From contig NZ_JAFREN010000015.1 in the NCBI RefSeq assembly GCF_017377505.1, positions 41,934 to 105,933 of the forward strand: DNA of 64,000 nt. Direction: 5' to 3'. Position 1 is the stretch's first letter, and every line of letters begins with the position of its first letter. The notes beneath the pieces are model-generated. The model saw nothing but the letters and a program-made list of their open reading frames with translations, made no database searches and was not told the origin of the DNA. Position numbers and translations under genes: made by a program. Below, one piece after another: positions 10,080 to 19,253 of the stretch. Source of the DNA: Enterococcus sp. DIV0212c (GTDB lineage Bacteria > Bacillota > Bacilli > Lactobacillales > Enterococcaceae).

Positions 10080-10196
10080 TGTTAACTAAAACAAAGTGTT
10101 CTATTATTTCATTTTATTAAAATAAAAAAACAGGATTGAAGAGAATACTGTGTTACGATCTTTTTGACAAAATAATAGAAAAGTGAGAGGTTACAG

Positions 10197-11657
10197 ATGA
10201 AAAAAATTTTGCACTGTATAGGATTCCTAGTAATAGGAGCTTTGATGTTTTATTCTTCATCAGCTTTTGCACAAGGAAATGTATCTAGTTCTGGAATGAA
10301 AACTTCTGATGACGGGACAGACTATGTTCTTGTGGGAAAGGCTTTTCATGATATTTTCTCTGAACCGACGGAAATAGACTTAAACACAAATAAGTTAGTT
10401 TATTTCCAACAAGAATTAACAGTCAATAACGGAACTATGACGAAGTATTTAGCAAAATTTACAAACCAAGACAGCACAGGAGATTCTTGGTTTCAATTTG
10501 CCTCGTATCCTACAGTCACTAAAGGGAATGCTAAGTTAACGTATACCACAGACGGAATAAATTATAGTGATATACTACCCGATTTAAATGATCTAGTTGG
10601 TTATAAGATGGAGCTTACGCAAGCGATCGTCCATCCAGATGATGGAAACAACCGAGAGCCGGATTTACTTATTTCATTTACAATGACGCCAAAAAGAGAC
10701 TTTATTCTTGAAAATAATGCCTTGAATAAAGATATTGTTCCTTTTAGCGGTGGATATGATTCGGGTGGTTATGGTACCTATATTGATTGGAGATTTGGAA
10801 GAGGGGTACATTTTACTAATATCCCAATACTTGGGGAAGATGTTCAGGTCGTTTATGAAGAGGAAGATGGCACCGTAATTCATGAGCCTCAATTAGTGAA
10901 GGGCAATATTGGTGATATGTATGATGCTACTACAGATCAATATAAATTGGTCATTCCAGGCTATACCTTAAATCAAAATAAACTTCCAGCTAATGCCATA
11001 GGTCTTTTTACCGCCGAAAAACAAAGCGTAAAATATGTATATAGTAAAGATCCCGTTGCTGCAGCAGATGTAACAGTAAAATATCAAGATACAAATGGAA
11101 AAAGCCTTGCGGATGCGATTGTTAAGACAGGAAACATTGGCGATTTGTATTCTACAGAACAAAAAGAGTTTGATGGTTATACATTTAAAGAGGTTCAGGG
11201 AAATACTACAGGGATATTCATGGATGAAGCTCAAACAGTAATTTATATCTATGAAAAAAATCCATCTAAGATATCGAATGTAATAGTAAAATATCAAGAT
11301 ACCGATGGAAATAATTTAAGTGCCGAAGTGGTGAAAATTGGAGTAATTGGCGATTCATATACCACTGAACAAAGAGAATTTGATGGCTATACATTTAAAG
11401 AAGTTCGAGGAATAGCAAAAGGAGCTTTTACAGATAACGTTCAGGTTGTAACGTATGTTTATGAAAGAAAGATAGAAGCAATGACCAATAATCAATCAAA
11501 CACTAAACCTGCACAAAAAACCACGCTATTTCCGCCATTGGGTGAAAACAATCAATATTCAAAAGTATTAATGATACTTGGAAATGTGCTAACTATGTGC
11601 GTGCTTATATTTTGGATAGGATTAGTGAAGAGGAAAAACAGGAACAATCATGGATAA
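10197..11657 (+). CDS. Secreted MucBP-repeat surface protein with unusual C-terminal anchor
   Basis: A 486-aa exported protein. Residues 1-25 are a signal peptide (cut near SAFAQG). Residues 40-210 are a beta-rich region I cannot name. Three MucBP repeats lie at about 215-283, 290-353 and 361-423; the last two are near copies (VKYQDT-G, EFDGYTFKEV). The C-terminus has the layout of a sortase signal: motif FPPLGE (445-450), a hydrophobic stretch and the tail KRKNRNNHG. The motif lacks the Thr of LPxTG, which sortase A cleaves after, so wall attachment is doubtful and the protein may stay membrane-anchored. MucBP domains bind mucin-like or glycan ligands in lactobacilli and listeriae; an adhesin role is inference. 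GAGAGGT precedes the ATG and a good terminator follows. Confidence 0.8.
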   Translation: MKKILHCIGFLVIGALMFYSSSAFAQGNVSSSGMKTSDDGTDYVLVGKAFHDIFSEPTEIDLNTNKLVYFQQELTVNNGTMTKYLAKFTNQDSTGDSWFQFASYPTVTKGNAKLTYTTDGINYSDILPDLNDLVGYKMELTQAIVHPDDGNNREPDLLISFTMTPKRDFILENNALNKDIVPFSGGYDSGGYGTYIDWRFGRGVHFTNIPILGEDVQVVYEEEDGTVIHEPQLVKGNIGDMYDATTDQYKLVIPGYTLNQNKLPANAIGLFTAEKQSVKYVYSKDPVAAADVTVKYQDTNGKSLADAIVKTGNIGDLYSTEQKEFDGYTFKEVQGNTTGIFMDEAQTVIYIYEKNPSKISNVIVKYQDTDGNNLSAEVVKIGVIGDSYTTEQREFDGYTFKEVRGIAKGAFTDNVQVVTYVYERKIEAMTNNQSNTKPAQKTTLFPPLGENNQYSKVLMILGNVLTMCVLIFWIGLVKRKNRNNHG

Positions 11658-11691
11658 GTTATTTCAGAGATATTTTATCTAAATAAAATGT

Positions 11692-11731
11692 AAACTCAAA
11701 ACCGTACTTATTGAAGGTTTTGAGTTTTTTT
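11692..11731 (+). terminator. Terminator after MucBP protein gene
   Basis: 12-bp arms AAACTCAAAACC/GGTTTTGAGTTT with a 12-nt loop, followed by T's. Confidence 0.9.
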
Positions 11732-11835
11732 AACTATTTTCCATCTATATAAAGAGAATCTATTCATAATCTTTGTATATTTACAAAAAAGAGCCTACAC
11801 TAAATTTATAACTAATTATATAGGAGGAATGCATC

Positions 11836-12021
11836 ATGTCAGAAAAAATTGATAAAATCAATAAATTAGCCAATGAAGCAAAGAAAGAAGTCGAGCGCTT
11901 AGAAGACAAACGTCAAGAAAGTCTTGGAAACTCTATCAATTATATTGAAAATGAATTGCAGGTCCAACGTTTATATGCACAAATCGAAGCTTATGAAAAA
12001 GTTTTGGATATTGTAAAATAA
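11836..12021 (+). CDS. Small coiled-coil protein, unknown function
   Basis: A 61-aa, highly charged, helix-forming protein (MSEKIDKINKLANEAKKEVE) without signal peptide or membrane segment. TAGGAGGAATGCATC before the ATG and a perfect terminator after the gene support a real, separately transcribed gene. I do not recognise the family. Confidence 0.7.
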   Translation: MSEKIDKINKLANEAKKEVERLEDKRQESLGNSINYIENELQVQRLYAQIEAYEKVLDIVK

Positions 12022-12066
12022 TTAAGGTCATGCAAAAATGTTCCGTATAAAATAATTTTTTAGATA

Positions 12067-12112
12067 AATAGGCCATACAAAATGAATTTAGTTTTGTATG
12101 GCCTATTTTTTG
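12067..12112 (+). terminator. Terminator after small coiled-coil gene
   Basis: Perfect 16-bp arms (12067-12082, 12092-12107) with a T-run. Confidence 0.92.
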
Positions 12113-12232
12113 TCGAATTTATTTCAACGAATAAAAATTACCAATAGAAAGGTGAAAGAATAATGGGAGGATTGTGAACGGTAGCTTCCCATAAAATAAA
12201 TTAATATTAGTTCATAGCAATTGCCGAGATAA

Positions 12233-12544
12233 ACTTGCAAAAGGGAGAGAGTTAAAATCGGGGGAAATCAAGAATATAAGTATACAGATGCTGATGTAGA
12301 TAGAATCGTCAAACAAAAGCATCATCGTTGGCAAAAAAGGAGAAAAGCAAAAGATATTTATAAAAACCAAGAGAAAAAACCGTCTTCTTCATATAACGAA
12401 GCGGCCGCTATTTTTTTTAAAAATAATCTACCCTTGGATATAGATATTATTGAGTGTGTTGCTAATGAGAGCGTGGAAGTGACTAAAAAAAATGCACAAG
12501 CAATTGTAAAATTTGTTTCTTCTATAAGTAAAGAAAGAGTTTGA
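12233..12544 (+). pseudogene. Truncated phage scaffold-like gene (DUF4355-like)
   Basis: The open stretch encodes EYKYTDADVDRIVKQK near the front and LPLDIDIIECVANESVE with a K-rich end, matching the two conserved ends of DUF4355 capsid scaffolding proteins. The middle is far too short, and no ATG, GTG or TTG lies at the front. A GGGAGAG site precedes an ATC at 12257, so weak initiation there cannot be excluded. It is most likely an internally deleted relic of the head module. Confidence 0.5.
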
Positions 12545-12647
12545 TCGAAGGACTCACCGTCCAAGCATTGATGACATAAAAAGCAATGGAAACGTGCAAG
12601 CATTTATCCACGTAAAAAGGTCTGGTAAAGTAGCTAAGCTGCAATAA
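12537..12647 (+). pseudogene. 3' remnant of a second phage structural gene
   Basis: In the frame one base from the scaffold relic, about 35 codons (THRPSIDDIKSNGNVQAF to the TAA at 12645) read like the C-terminus of a head-tail connector or tail terminator protein. No start exists. The scaffold stop lies inside this frame, so a deletion probably fused two distant phage genes here. Confidence 0.4.
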
Positions 12648-12678
12648 AAAATAAGCAATCAAGAGGAGAGAATCAATT

Positions 12679-13236
12679 ATGGAAAAAGCAATTCATGGTA
12701 AAAATGTCAAATTAATGTTTCGTTTATTAAAGGAACGTGCACACAAAAAAGCGGGGTTACTAGCATTAGAAATGAGTCATACGTATAACCGCGAAACAAA
12801 CGTAGAAACACAAGCGACTAAAGATGGAAGTGTAGCTACCGGCGGCAGTATCGAATCAAATATCGAAATGGAATTTCTAAAAACAAATACAGAGGTTTTC
12901 AGTATGCTAGAGTATGCTTATGAAAATGGTGAAGAGATCGAAGTATGGCGAATTTTCTTTGACAATCCAGTAGAAGGTGTAAAACGTAAGTATAAAGCGC
13001 AATACGGTACTGGTATCTTAGGAAACTTCCCAGATGCTGCAGAAGCTGAAAGTAATGCATCTGTTTCGACGATGTTAAATCTAAATGGTTTATTAGTGAA
13101 TGGAGAAGCGACAGTGGACGCTGAAAATGATGAGCTAGCGAAAGCATTCTTCTACGATACTGTGGTAGATGCTAAACCAGAAGAACCCAAAGCTATTTAC
13201 GAGCCACAAACAACACCAACAGCGCCAGCTGAATAA
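12679..13236 (+). CDS. Phage major tail (tube) protein
   Basis: A 185-aa TP901-1-type major tail protein that would polymerise into the tail tube of a siphophage. The evidence is size, the sequence style (EMSHTYNRETNVETQATKDG, then FDNPVEGVKRKYKAQYGTG), the acidic Pro/Thr-rich tail, and position directly before the tail chaperones and tape measure gene. GAGGAGAG precedes the ATG. The frame is intact. Confidence 0.8.
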   Translation: MEKAIHGKNVKLMFRLLKERAHKKAGLLALEMSHTYNRETNVETQATKDGSVATGGSIESNIEMEFLKTNTEVFSMLEYAYENGEEIEVWRIFFDNPVEGVKRKYKAQYGTGILGNFPDAAEAESNASVSTMLNLNGLLVNGEATVDAENDELAKAFFYDTVVDAKPEEPKAIYEPQTTPTAPAE

Positions 13237-13324
13237 ATATTGATTTAATCAAACATGACGATGTAGAGGCAAGACTCGTTCAGTTTTGTCTCTCATTGTT
13301 AAAAAACTTATTGGAGGAATAACC

Positions 13325-13732
13325 ATGGCTAAAAAAGCAACGAAAGCAGTAGTAACGATCGCAGACAAAAAATATCCTTTGATTTTTGGATTCAAATTTT
13401 TAAATGAAATCAATGCACTTCCAAAAGAGTCGGAACAAGTAGATAATTTAACACTATTGATCGGTGGATTGATTGATGGTGATCCTAACGCATTAAAATT
13501 AGTTCTAATTGCAAGTTTAAGCACGTATGATGAGTTGGACGAACGTGACATCATTGAATACTTAGAAACGTCAGATGAGGTTGAAGTACTTTTTGAAAAT
13601 TTTATCGAGTTCTTAACATCGGCGCCGTTGTTGAAAAAACGAACGATGAAGATCAAAGCGACGATCGAACAAATGATGAAAACGGTCGAAGCGCAAGCCA
13701 AAGCCGGTTTGGAGCAAGCTATGACGAAATAG
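13325..13732 (+). CDS. Phage tail assembly chaperone (gpG type)
   Basis: A 135-aa protein of the tail-assembly chaperone class, which coats the tape measure during assembly. It starts at the ATG at 13325 after TTGGAGGAATAACC; the open frame 39 bp further up lacks a ribosome site. The product has a helical core (FKFLNEINALPK, YLETSDEVEVLFENF) and a Lys/Ala-rich end. A second frame overlaps the 3' end without stops and leads into the next gene, suggesting a programmed -1 frameshift. Confidence 0.75.
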   Translation: MAKKATKAVVTIADKKYPLIFGFKFLNEINALPKESEQVDNLTLLIGGLIDGDPNALKLVLIASLSTYDELDERDIIEYLETSDEVEVLFENFIEFLTSAPLLKKRTMKIKATIEQMMKTVEAQAKAGLEQAMTK

Positions 13733-13785
13733 TTCTTAGCTGTTTTCGTTATTTTTCAGATATAACATTAAAAGAAATCGAGCGA

Positions 13786-14091
13786 ATGACTCCTTGGGAA
13801 TATTCATTGAGAACGAAAGCTTATTTACTGAACGAAAATGAAAAAGAACGAAGAGTATATGCGACCGCTTTTGCTAATCGTTTATTTAAGGCGGAGAAAA
13901 AGGGACGTTTCGCTATAAAAGATGTAAAAAGTATTTATGATTACGAGAAAAATGAGCAAAGGATTTTAGCGGATTTTAAACAAAAAAGTATTCAAAAACA
14001 GGAGAATACTGAAGATTTGTATGAAATGCGTAAACGTCTTTTACTAGCAAAAGAAGTAGTGGCAAAAAAGAACAAGGGAGGAGGTAAATAA
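13786..14091 (+). CDS. Phage tail assembly chaperone extension (gpGT type)
   Basis: From its first ATG this frame encodes 101 residues, but it is open further upstream, through YDEIVLSCFRYFSDIT and over the end of the preceding gene. The block YDEI-IERMTPWEYSLR resembles the T domain of gpGT fusion proteins. The ATG has no clear ribosome site, so the product is probably made mainly by frameshifting from the gpG-like gene. It overlaps the tape measure start by one base after AGGGAGGAGG. Confidence 0.65.
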   Translation: MTPWEYSLRTKAYLLNENEKERRVYATAFANRLFKAEKKGRFAIKDVKSIYDYEKNEQRILADFKQKSIQKQENTEDLYEMRKRLLLAKEVVAKKNKGGGK

Positions 14092-17000
14092 TGGAAAAAA
14101 CAAACGAATTAAAAAGTTCGATTACCCAGACAACTCAATTTTTAGAGGCGTTTTCGAAAACAGCACAATCGGTTAGTCAGGTAAGTATTCAGTTAGGTAA
14201 TGATATAGGAACAGTTGCAGGATCTATGGATTTGCTAGGTGCTTCAACTGGTTTAGTATCGAATATTTTAAAAGAATATGGGGAATCTAGAGAGACTTTT
14301 AGTAATGTTAAAGATGGTTTAGTGATTTTGAATCAAACACTTGGTAGTGATTTTTTAAATAGTATTTCAAGTACAGGGAGTAAGATTTCAGAATTTTTCT
14401 CAAACATTGAATCATCAGCAACAACAGCAATGTCCAACTTTCGTTCTACTATCGAAGAATCTGGTGGATCTATTCTTTTTTTTCAAGATAAAATCAGTGG
14501 AATGGCTACAAGTACAACTGAATTATTTGGAAGTATGGGTTCTTTTGTCACATCTTCAATGAGTAGTCTAGGAGCTGCAATGAAAGAGGCAGGCGGAGTC
14601 GTTCCCTTCTTTCAAAGTACACTTGGAAATATGGCAACAAGTGCAATAGGTTCTATGAAAAATATAGGTCAATCAGCCATGATCGGAATGACTGGTTTCA
14701 AACTTTCGATTGCAAATGCAGGAGGGATCATGCCCGTTTTTCAAACTCAGATTGCCAATATGACTACTGGGGCAATGGGAATCTTTAAAGCACTTGGAGC
14801 TTTTCTACTAGGTAATCCAATTGGACTTGGGCTAGCTTTGATTATTGCCGCCGTTGCAGCAATGACAGTTGCTTGGAAATCAAACTTCAATAATATTCAA
14901 GGGTTTGTCTCTTCTGCCTTTGACGTTATCAAGGGATCGGTTACAAGTTTAGCACCTGTCTTTAATCAGCTAATGTCTGTATTAAAACCAGTGGGCGCTT
15001 TTTTAATTGAGACTCTAGTGGTTGCGGCAGCAGCGGTAGTTGACGCCTTCAGATTTTTAGTGGTGTCTGTTATGTCTGTTGTGAATGGCTTTATGACACT
15101 ATTAACACTAGGAAAGAGTGTTTGGAAACTTCTAACGGGTGATTTCAAAGGTGCTGATGAGGAATTTAGTAAAGTCAAAGATAGTATCAGTGGAATTGTC
15201 GACGATTTCAAAAATTTAGGCGAGAATTCAGCTGTTAAAGGTGTATTGACTGAATCAACGAAAGAACTTGGAAAAGAAGCCGCCATCACAGGTGAGCAAG
15301 TCAAAGAAATGGGTGAATCCTACAAGACAAGTTTAGATGAAGCTGGAACGAGGATTGACAGCTTAAAATCTAAATATTCCGAAGTTGGACAAGCAGCAAT
15401 TACAGCCTTTTCAGGTGAAGGAATGGAACAATCAACAGCCCGTTATGAAGCAGCAGAACAAATCATGGGACGACATGCTGATACTATGAAATCAATGAAA
15501 GAAAAAGTTGGCGAAGAACTTGCAAAAGCTGATGAATTAACAGGTGAAAAACAAATTGCTGCACAGAGTAATGCCTATTCAATGATGATTACTGAAGCTA
15601 GTATCGGCTCTAGTGAAATGTTGACCATTGCAAATGCGAACAAAGAAATGCTGCTAAGCAATAAAACTCTTGAAGGTCAGGAACTATCCGAAGAACAACG
15701 GAAAACACTACAAGAGCAAAATAACGTAGTTCGTGAAGGTTTAATGGAACAACAACAATTACTCATAGAAGCAAGCCAAAATAAATTGAAATTAGGCCAA
15801 CAACTAAGTGAAACTGAACTACAAGCAACAGTTAGTGCTACGCAAGCTCTTTATCAAAATAGAAAAGAGCAGATGGTCACGAATGAAGAAGAAATTGCTT
15901 CTTTACAAAATCAAATCAATGAAACATCTGATGAAGTACAAAAAGCAAATTTAAATCAGCAACTTACAGCTTTATCATTACACAATGAACAAGCCAAAGA
16001 GCAACAAACTCAAGCTGGTGTCGACATGTTGACGATGTTACAGCAAAATGAACAGCTAAAAGCTGAAACAGTCTCTAATGGTCTAAAAGGGATGGGCGAA
16101 ATGACGGGGCAAGAATTGGCCTATATTGTAAGCAAATATGGTGAATCAAATAATAGTGTCAACGATCAAATGACCGTGCTTGCTGGGATTTTACAAAGTA
16201 GAGGACTTGAAGCTAATGACAGTCTTGTAACAGCTTTACAAAGTGGTGATCTGACTCAAGTTGGCGCACAATTAAGTCAAAATGCAGTAGCTGGAATCAG
16301 TAGCCTGCCAGATGAATTATTTCTACAAGGTGATATTGGGAAGAATAAATTGATTGAGGGATTGAAATCAGGAGAGCTAGATGCTAATGAGGTCGGGGCA
16401 TTGTTGATTAGTTCAATGAATACTGGTTCAGCTTCTAAAATCGGAGATGTTCAAACTGGAAGTAAATTAATTTCAACAGCTGCAACGGATACATTGAAAC
16501 AAAGAGATACCCAATTTAATGCAGCCGGTGGAGGTAATACAGGTGCTTATGCCGTAGGGGTTGTACAACATAAAGATCAAGCAGAAAGTGCTGGGCGTGA
16601 AATTGGGATAGCTGCTAGTAATGCAGCAAAATCAGTAGATTTTAATTCAGTAGGCTCAAATATGGCAGCTGGTGTTGCTGCAGGGATAAATGAAGGAAGA
16701 GAAACAGCTGTTGAAGCGATGCGTCAATTGGTAAATGCAGTAAACGAAGAAGCGAAGAAAAAAGCTATAATCAAATCCCCTTCAAGACTATTTAGAGATA
16801 CTGTGGGTAAATTTATCGCACAAGGTGTGGCAGTCGGCATCGAAGAAGATACAGACGTTGCAGTTGCAAGCGCCAGAAATATGGTCACTGAAATTCAAAA
16901 TGCTGTATCAAATACCAATGCCAATACACCTACAGCAACAGTAAAAGTAGAACATGATGTGCAAAATAGTATGGTCAATCAAATACATGAGATGATCGAA

Positions 17001-17114
17001 ACTATCAAAAATATGAAAGTCGTTTTAGAAAGTGGTGCCTTGGTTGGCGGAATTGGCAATCAAATGGACGGCTTTTTAGGAAATCAAGCAGGCTTTACAG
17101 GGAGGTATCGCTAA
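14091..17114 (+). CDS. Phage tail tape measure protein
   Basis: This 1007-aa protein would set tail length and pass into the host membrane during injection. Three imperfect repeats (SGGSILFFQ, AGGVVPFFQ, AGGIMPVFQ, each followed by MAT/MTT) occupy about residues 105-235. Hydrophobic segments follow (GLGLALIIAAVAAMTVAW and a second around 300-345), then long helical coiled coil, and the family C-terminal block IKSPSRLFRDTVGKFIAQGV. The frame is uninterrupted over 3 kb, which is striking in a module that has lost its head genes. The stop codon overlaps the next ATG. Confidence 0.9.
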   Translation: MEKTNELKSSITQTTQFLEAFSKTAQSVSQVSIQLGNDIGTVAGSMDLLGASTGLVSNILKEYGESRETFSNVKDGLVILNQTLGSDFLNSISSTGSKISEFFSNIESSATTAMSNFRSTIEESGGSILFFQDKISGMATSTTELFGSMGSFVTSSMSSLGAAMKEAGGVVPFFQSTLGNMATSAIGSMKNIGQSAMIGMTGFKLSIANAGGIMPVFQTQIANMTTGAMGIFKALGAFLLGNPIGLGLALIIAAVAAMTVAWKSNFNNIQGFVSSAFDVIKGSVTSLAPVFNQLMSVLKPVGAFLIETLVVAAAAVVDAFRFLVVSVMSVVNGFMTLLTLGKSVWKLLTGDFKGADEEFSKVKDSISGIVDDFKNLGENSAVKGVLTESTKELGKEAAITGEQVKEMGESYKTSLDEAGTRIDSLKSKYSEVGQAAITAFSGEGMEQSTARYEAAEQIMGRHADTMKSMKEKVGEELAKADELTGEKQIAAQSNAYSMMITEASIGSSEMLTIANANKEMLLSNKTLEGQELSEEQRKTLQEQNNVVREGLMEQQQLLIEASQNKLKLGQQLSETELQATVSATQALYQNRKEQMVTNEEEIASLQNQINETSDEVQKANLNQQLTALSLHNEQAKEQQTQAGVDMLTMLQQNEQLKAETVSNGLKGMGEMTGQELAYIVSKYGESNNSVNDQMTVLAGILQSRGLEANDSLVTALQSGDLTQVGAQLSQNAVAGISSLPDELFLQGDIGKNKLIEGLKSGELDANEVGALLISSMNTGSASKIGDVQTGSKLISTAATDTLKQRDTQFNAAGGGNTGAYAVGVVQHKDQAESAGREIGIAASNAAKSVDFNSVGSNMAAGVAAGINEGRETAVEAMRQLVNAVNEEAKKKAIIKSPSRLFRDTVGKFIAQGVAVGIEEDTDVAVASARNMVTEIQNAVSNTNANTPTATVKVEHDVQNSMVNQIHEMIETIKNMKVVLESGALVGGIGNQMDGFLGNQAGFTGRYR

Positions 17115-17833
17115 TGGCCATTGAAATAAATGAATATATCGAAATGGGTCGCTTCAATAGTAAAGATGCTGGTTATTATGTTTTAGAACACGATGCCCCC
17201 AGTCCAGATGAACAAGAAATTATTGAAAGTGTTCCTTTTATGCAAGGGATTTATGATTTTTCAAGGTTATTGGGTGAACGTGTTTTTGATAATCGCAAGC
17301 TCACAGTGAAATTATATCGTCCGTTAACAAATTATGAGGAACGAAAGCGTTTAGAACAAGAAGCCAAAGAACAGTTGATGTTAAATGACATATCGGCAAT
17401 CACTGATTCATGGTTGGATGGGTGTCACTGGTTAGGTAAATGTACAAGTGTAAGTGCAGAGGACGATCAGAGTCGAAATTCACTGACATTAACGTTAAGC
17501 TTTGATTGTTATCCATTTGCTTTGAAAGATGCTGCCGGATATACTGACGAATTCGATGTTGATTGTTTTGTCGACGGCGTAGATCAGTGGACTGGTTTTT
17601 GGGTGAAAGGTCAACGAACTATTTTGTTGATCAATGAAGGTGTAAATGCAACGAGCCCAATTATTACGGCAACTGAAAAAATGCAATTGATTACAGAAGC
17701 TGGGGAATCATTAGATATTCAAAAAGGGCAAAACCAAGATTTGTTCTTTAAATTAAAAAGAGGAGAAAATCGCCTCACGATTCTTGGAAACGGCCATATT
17801 CGATTTATTACTGAGACTGAGGTGATGGTGTAA
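17114..17833 (+). CDS. Phage distal tail protein (Dit)
   Basis: A 239-aa Dit-type protein, the hub between tail tube and tip. Its position between tape measure and Tal, its size and the C-terminal galectin-like part (VNATSPIITATEKMQL, GENRLTILGNGHI) support this. Start and stop each overlap a neighbour by one base, so translation is coupled along the tail operon. Confidence 0.82.
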   Translation: MAIEINEYIEMGRFNSKDAGYYVLEHDAPSPDEQEIIESVPFMQGIYDFSRLLGERVFDNRKLTVKLYRPLTNYEERKRLEQEAKEQLMLNDISAITDSWLDGCHWLGKCTSVSAEDDQSRNSLTLTLSFDCYPFALKDAAGYTDEFDVDCFVDGVDQWTGFWVKGQRTILLINEGVNATSPIITATEKMQLITEAGESLDIQKGQNQDLFFKLKRGENRLTILGNGHIRFITETEVMV

Positions 17834-19245
17834 TGTACCGGGTAACGCTTTTCAAGGATGCTCAAGATAAAAAAGGAACAGTGATACATGAACCAGCCAA
17901 TTTCGGAAATAAAGTGAACTCAGGTGATTTGGAACTTTCTTTGGAAGGATTAGGGATCAGTACGTTTGAATTTTCGATCAATGTCAATAATCCCTTATAT
18001 AGAAAAGCAGAGCCTATCGTTAATTTAGTCACGGTTTCTGATCGAAATGGCCAATTATTCAAAGGAAGAGTTGCAAAAATTTCTAATGTGATGAACAGTC
18101 AAGGCCATTTTATCGAAAAAATATTGTGTGAAGATCAAAAAGCATTTCTGTATGACAGTACGCAAAAATATATGAAATCTAAAGTAATGACTGTTCGTCA
18201 GTTTTTAGAAAAGATATTGAATGAACACAATACTCAAGTAGAATCGTATAAAAAGATTTATATAGGGACTGTAACTGTCACAGATTCTGAACAAATTTAC
18301 CGTGGTTCAGACTATGGTAAAACAGCAGAAGTGATTAAAAATCAGTTGCTTGATCGTTTAGGCGGATATTTGATTCTTAGAGAAAAAAATGACCAATTGT
18401 ATTTAGATTATTTAGCAGATTATGGTTCAACGTCTAACACTCCGTTACAAATCGCCCGTAATTTAAAAAGTGCTAGCCGTGAAATCGATATTTCGGAATT
18501 AGCTACGAGAATCGTACCTACAGGTAAAGATTTAGAAACAGACAGTACAACAGATGCGCAAACGAATCAATTTCGTCCTAAAACTACGATTGAGAGTGTC
18601 AATGATGGCAAAAACTTTTTAGAAGATGCATCACTTGTTAAAAAATTTGGCGTGATTCAATCAATCGTCGACTTTCCTAATATAACCGATAAAAATACTT
18701 TAAAACTTAGAGCACAGGAATATCTCAACAATCAACGTTTGATGCTGGTTACCTGGAGTGCAGAAGTAGTCGAACTAGGTTTACTAGACAATCGCTATGA
18801 AATCATTAAGTTGGGGAATTCATATCCAGTATCCAATCCTTATTTGTACGAAAAAGAAACATTGCAAGTAATCGAGAAAAAAATCGATATTTTAAATCCG
18901 CAAAAAATCAGATTAACGATTGGTAGTGGAAAAAAGACATTTTCCCAATATCAGTTAGAGTATAAAGGAATGCGGGAAACATTAGAAACAGTAAAGACAA
19001 ACGTCGGAGCAAGCAGTCGAACAATTGATAACTTAAAAATACAAGCGCAACAGTTAGAAAATCAGACCGCTATTTTACCACATGTCGAACAAACTTTAAA
19101 TCAACAACAAGAAGGATTACAAGAACAATCCAATACGTTGAATGAGCAAAAAGAAAGGATTCAAACACAAGAAATACAATTAACAGAACAACAAAAGAAA
19201 ATAGAAGAACTCTATACATTAGTAAAAGAATTACAGAAAAAGTAG
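17833..19245 (+). CDS. Phage tail-associated protein (Tal, prophage endopeptidase tail family)
   Basis: A 470-aa tail-tip protein. Residues ~1-380 are the beta-rich gp27-like baseplate domain; the segment with ARNLKSASREIDISELATRI and IVPTGKDL is typical of the prophage endopeptidase tail family. Residues ~385-470 are a Gln/Glu-rich coiled coil. No separate lytic enzyme domain (lysozyme, CHAP) is visible, so any wall-cutting activity is uncertain. Confidence 0.8.
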   Translation: MYRVTLFKDAQDKKGTVIHEPANFGNKVNSGDLELSLEGLGISTFEFSINVNNPLYRKAEPIVNLVTVSDRNGQLFKGRVAKISNVMNSQGHFIEKILCEDQKAFLYDSTQKYMKSKVMTVRQFLEKILNEHNTQVESYKKIYIGTVTVTDSEQIYRGSDYGKTAEVIKNQLLDRLGGYLILREKNDQLYLDYLADYGSTSNTPLQIARNLKSASREIDISELATRIVPTGKDLETDSTTDAQTNQFRPKTTIESVNDGKNFLEDASLVKKFGVIQSIVDFPNITDKNTLKLRAQEYLNNQRLMLVTWSAEVVELGLLDNRYEIIKLGNSYPVSNPYLYEKETLQVIEKKIDILNPQKIRLTIGSGKKTFSQYQLEYKGMRETLETVKTNVGASSRTIDNLKIQAQQLENQTAILPHVEQTLNQQQEGLQEQSNTLNEQKERIQTQEIQLTEQQKKIEELYTLVKELQKK

Positions 19246-19253
19246 GTGGAAAA

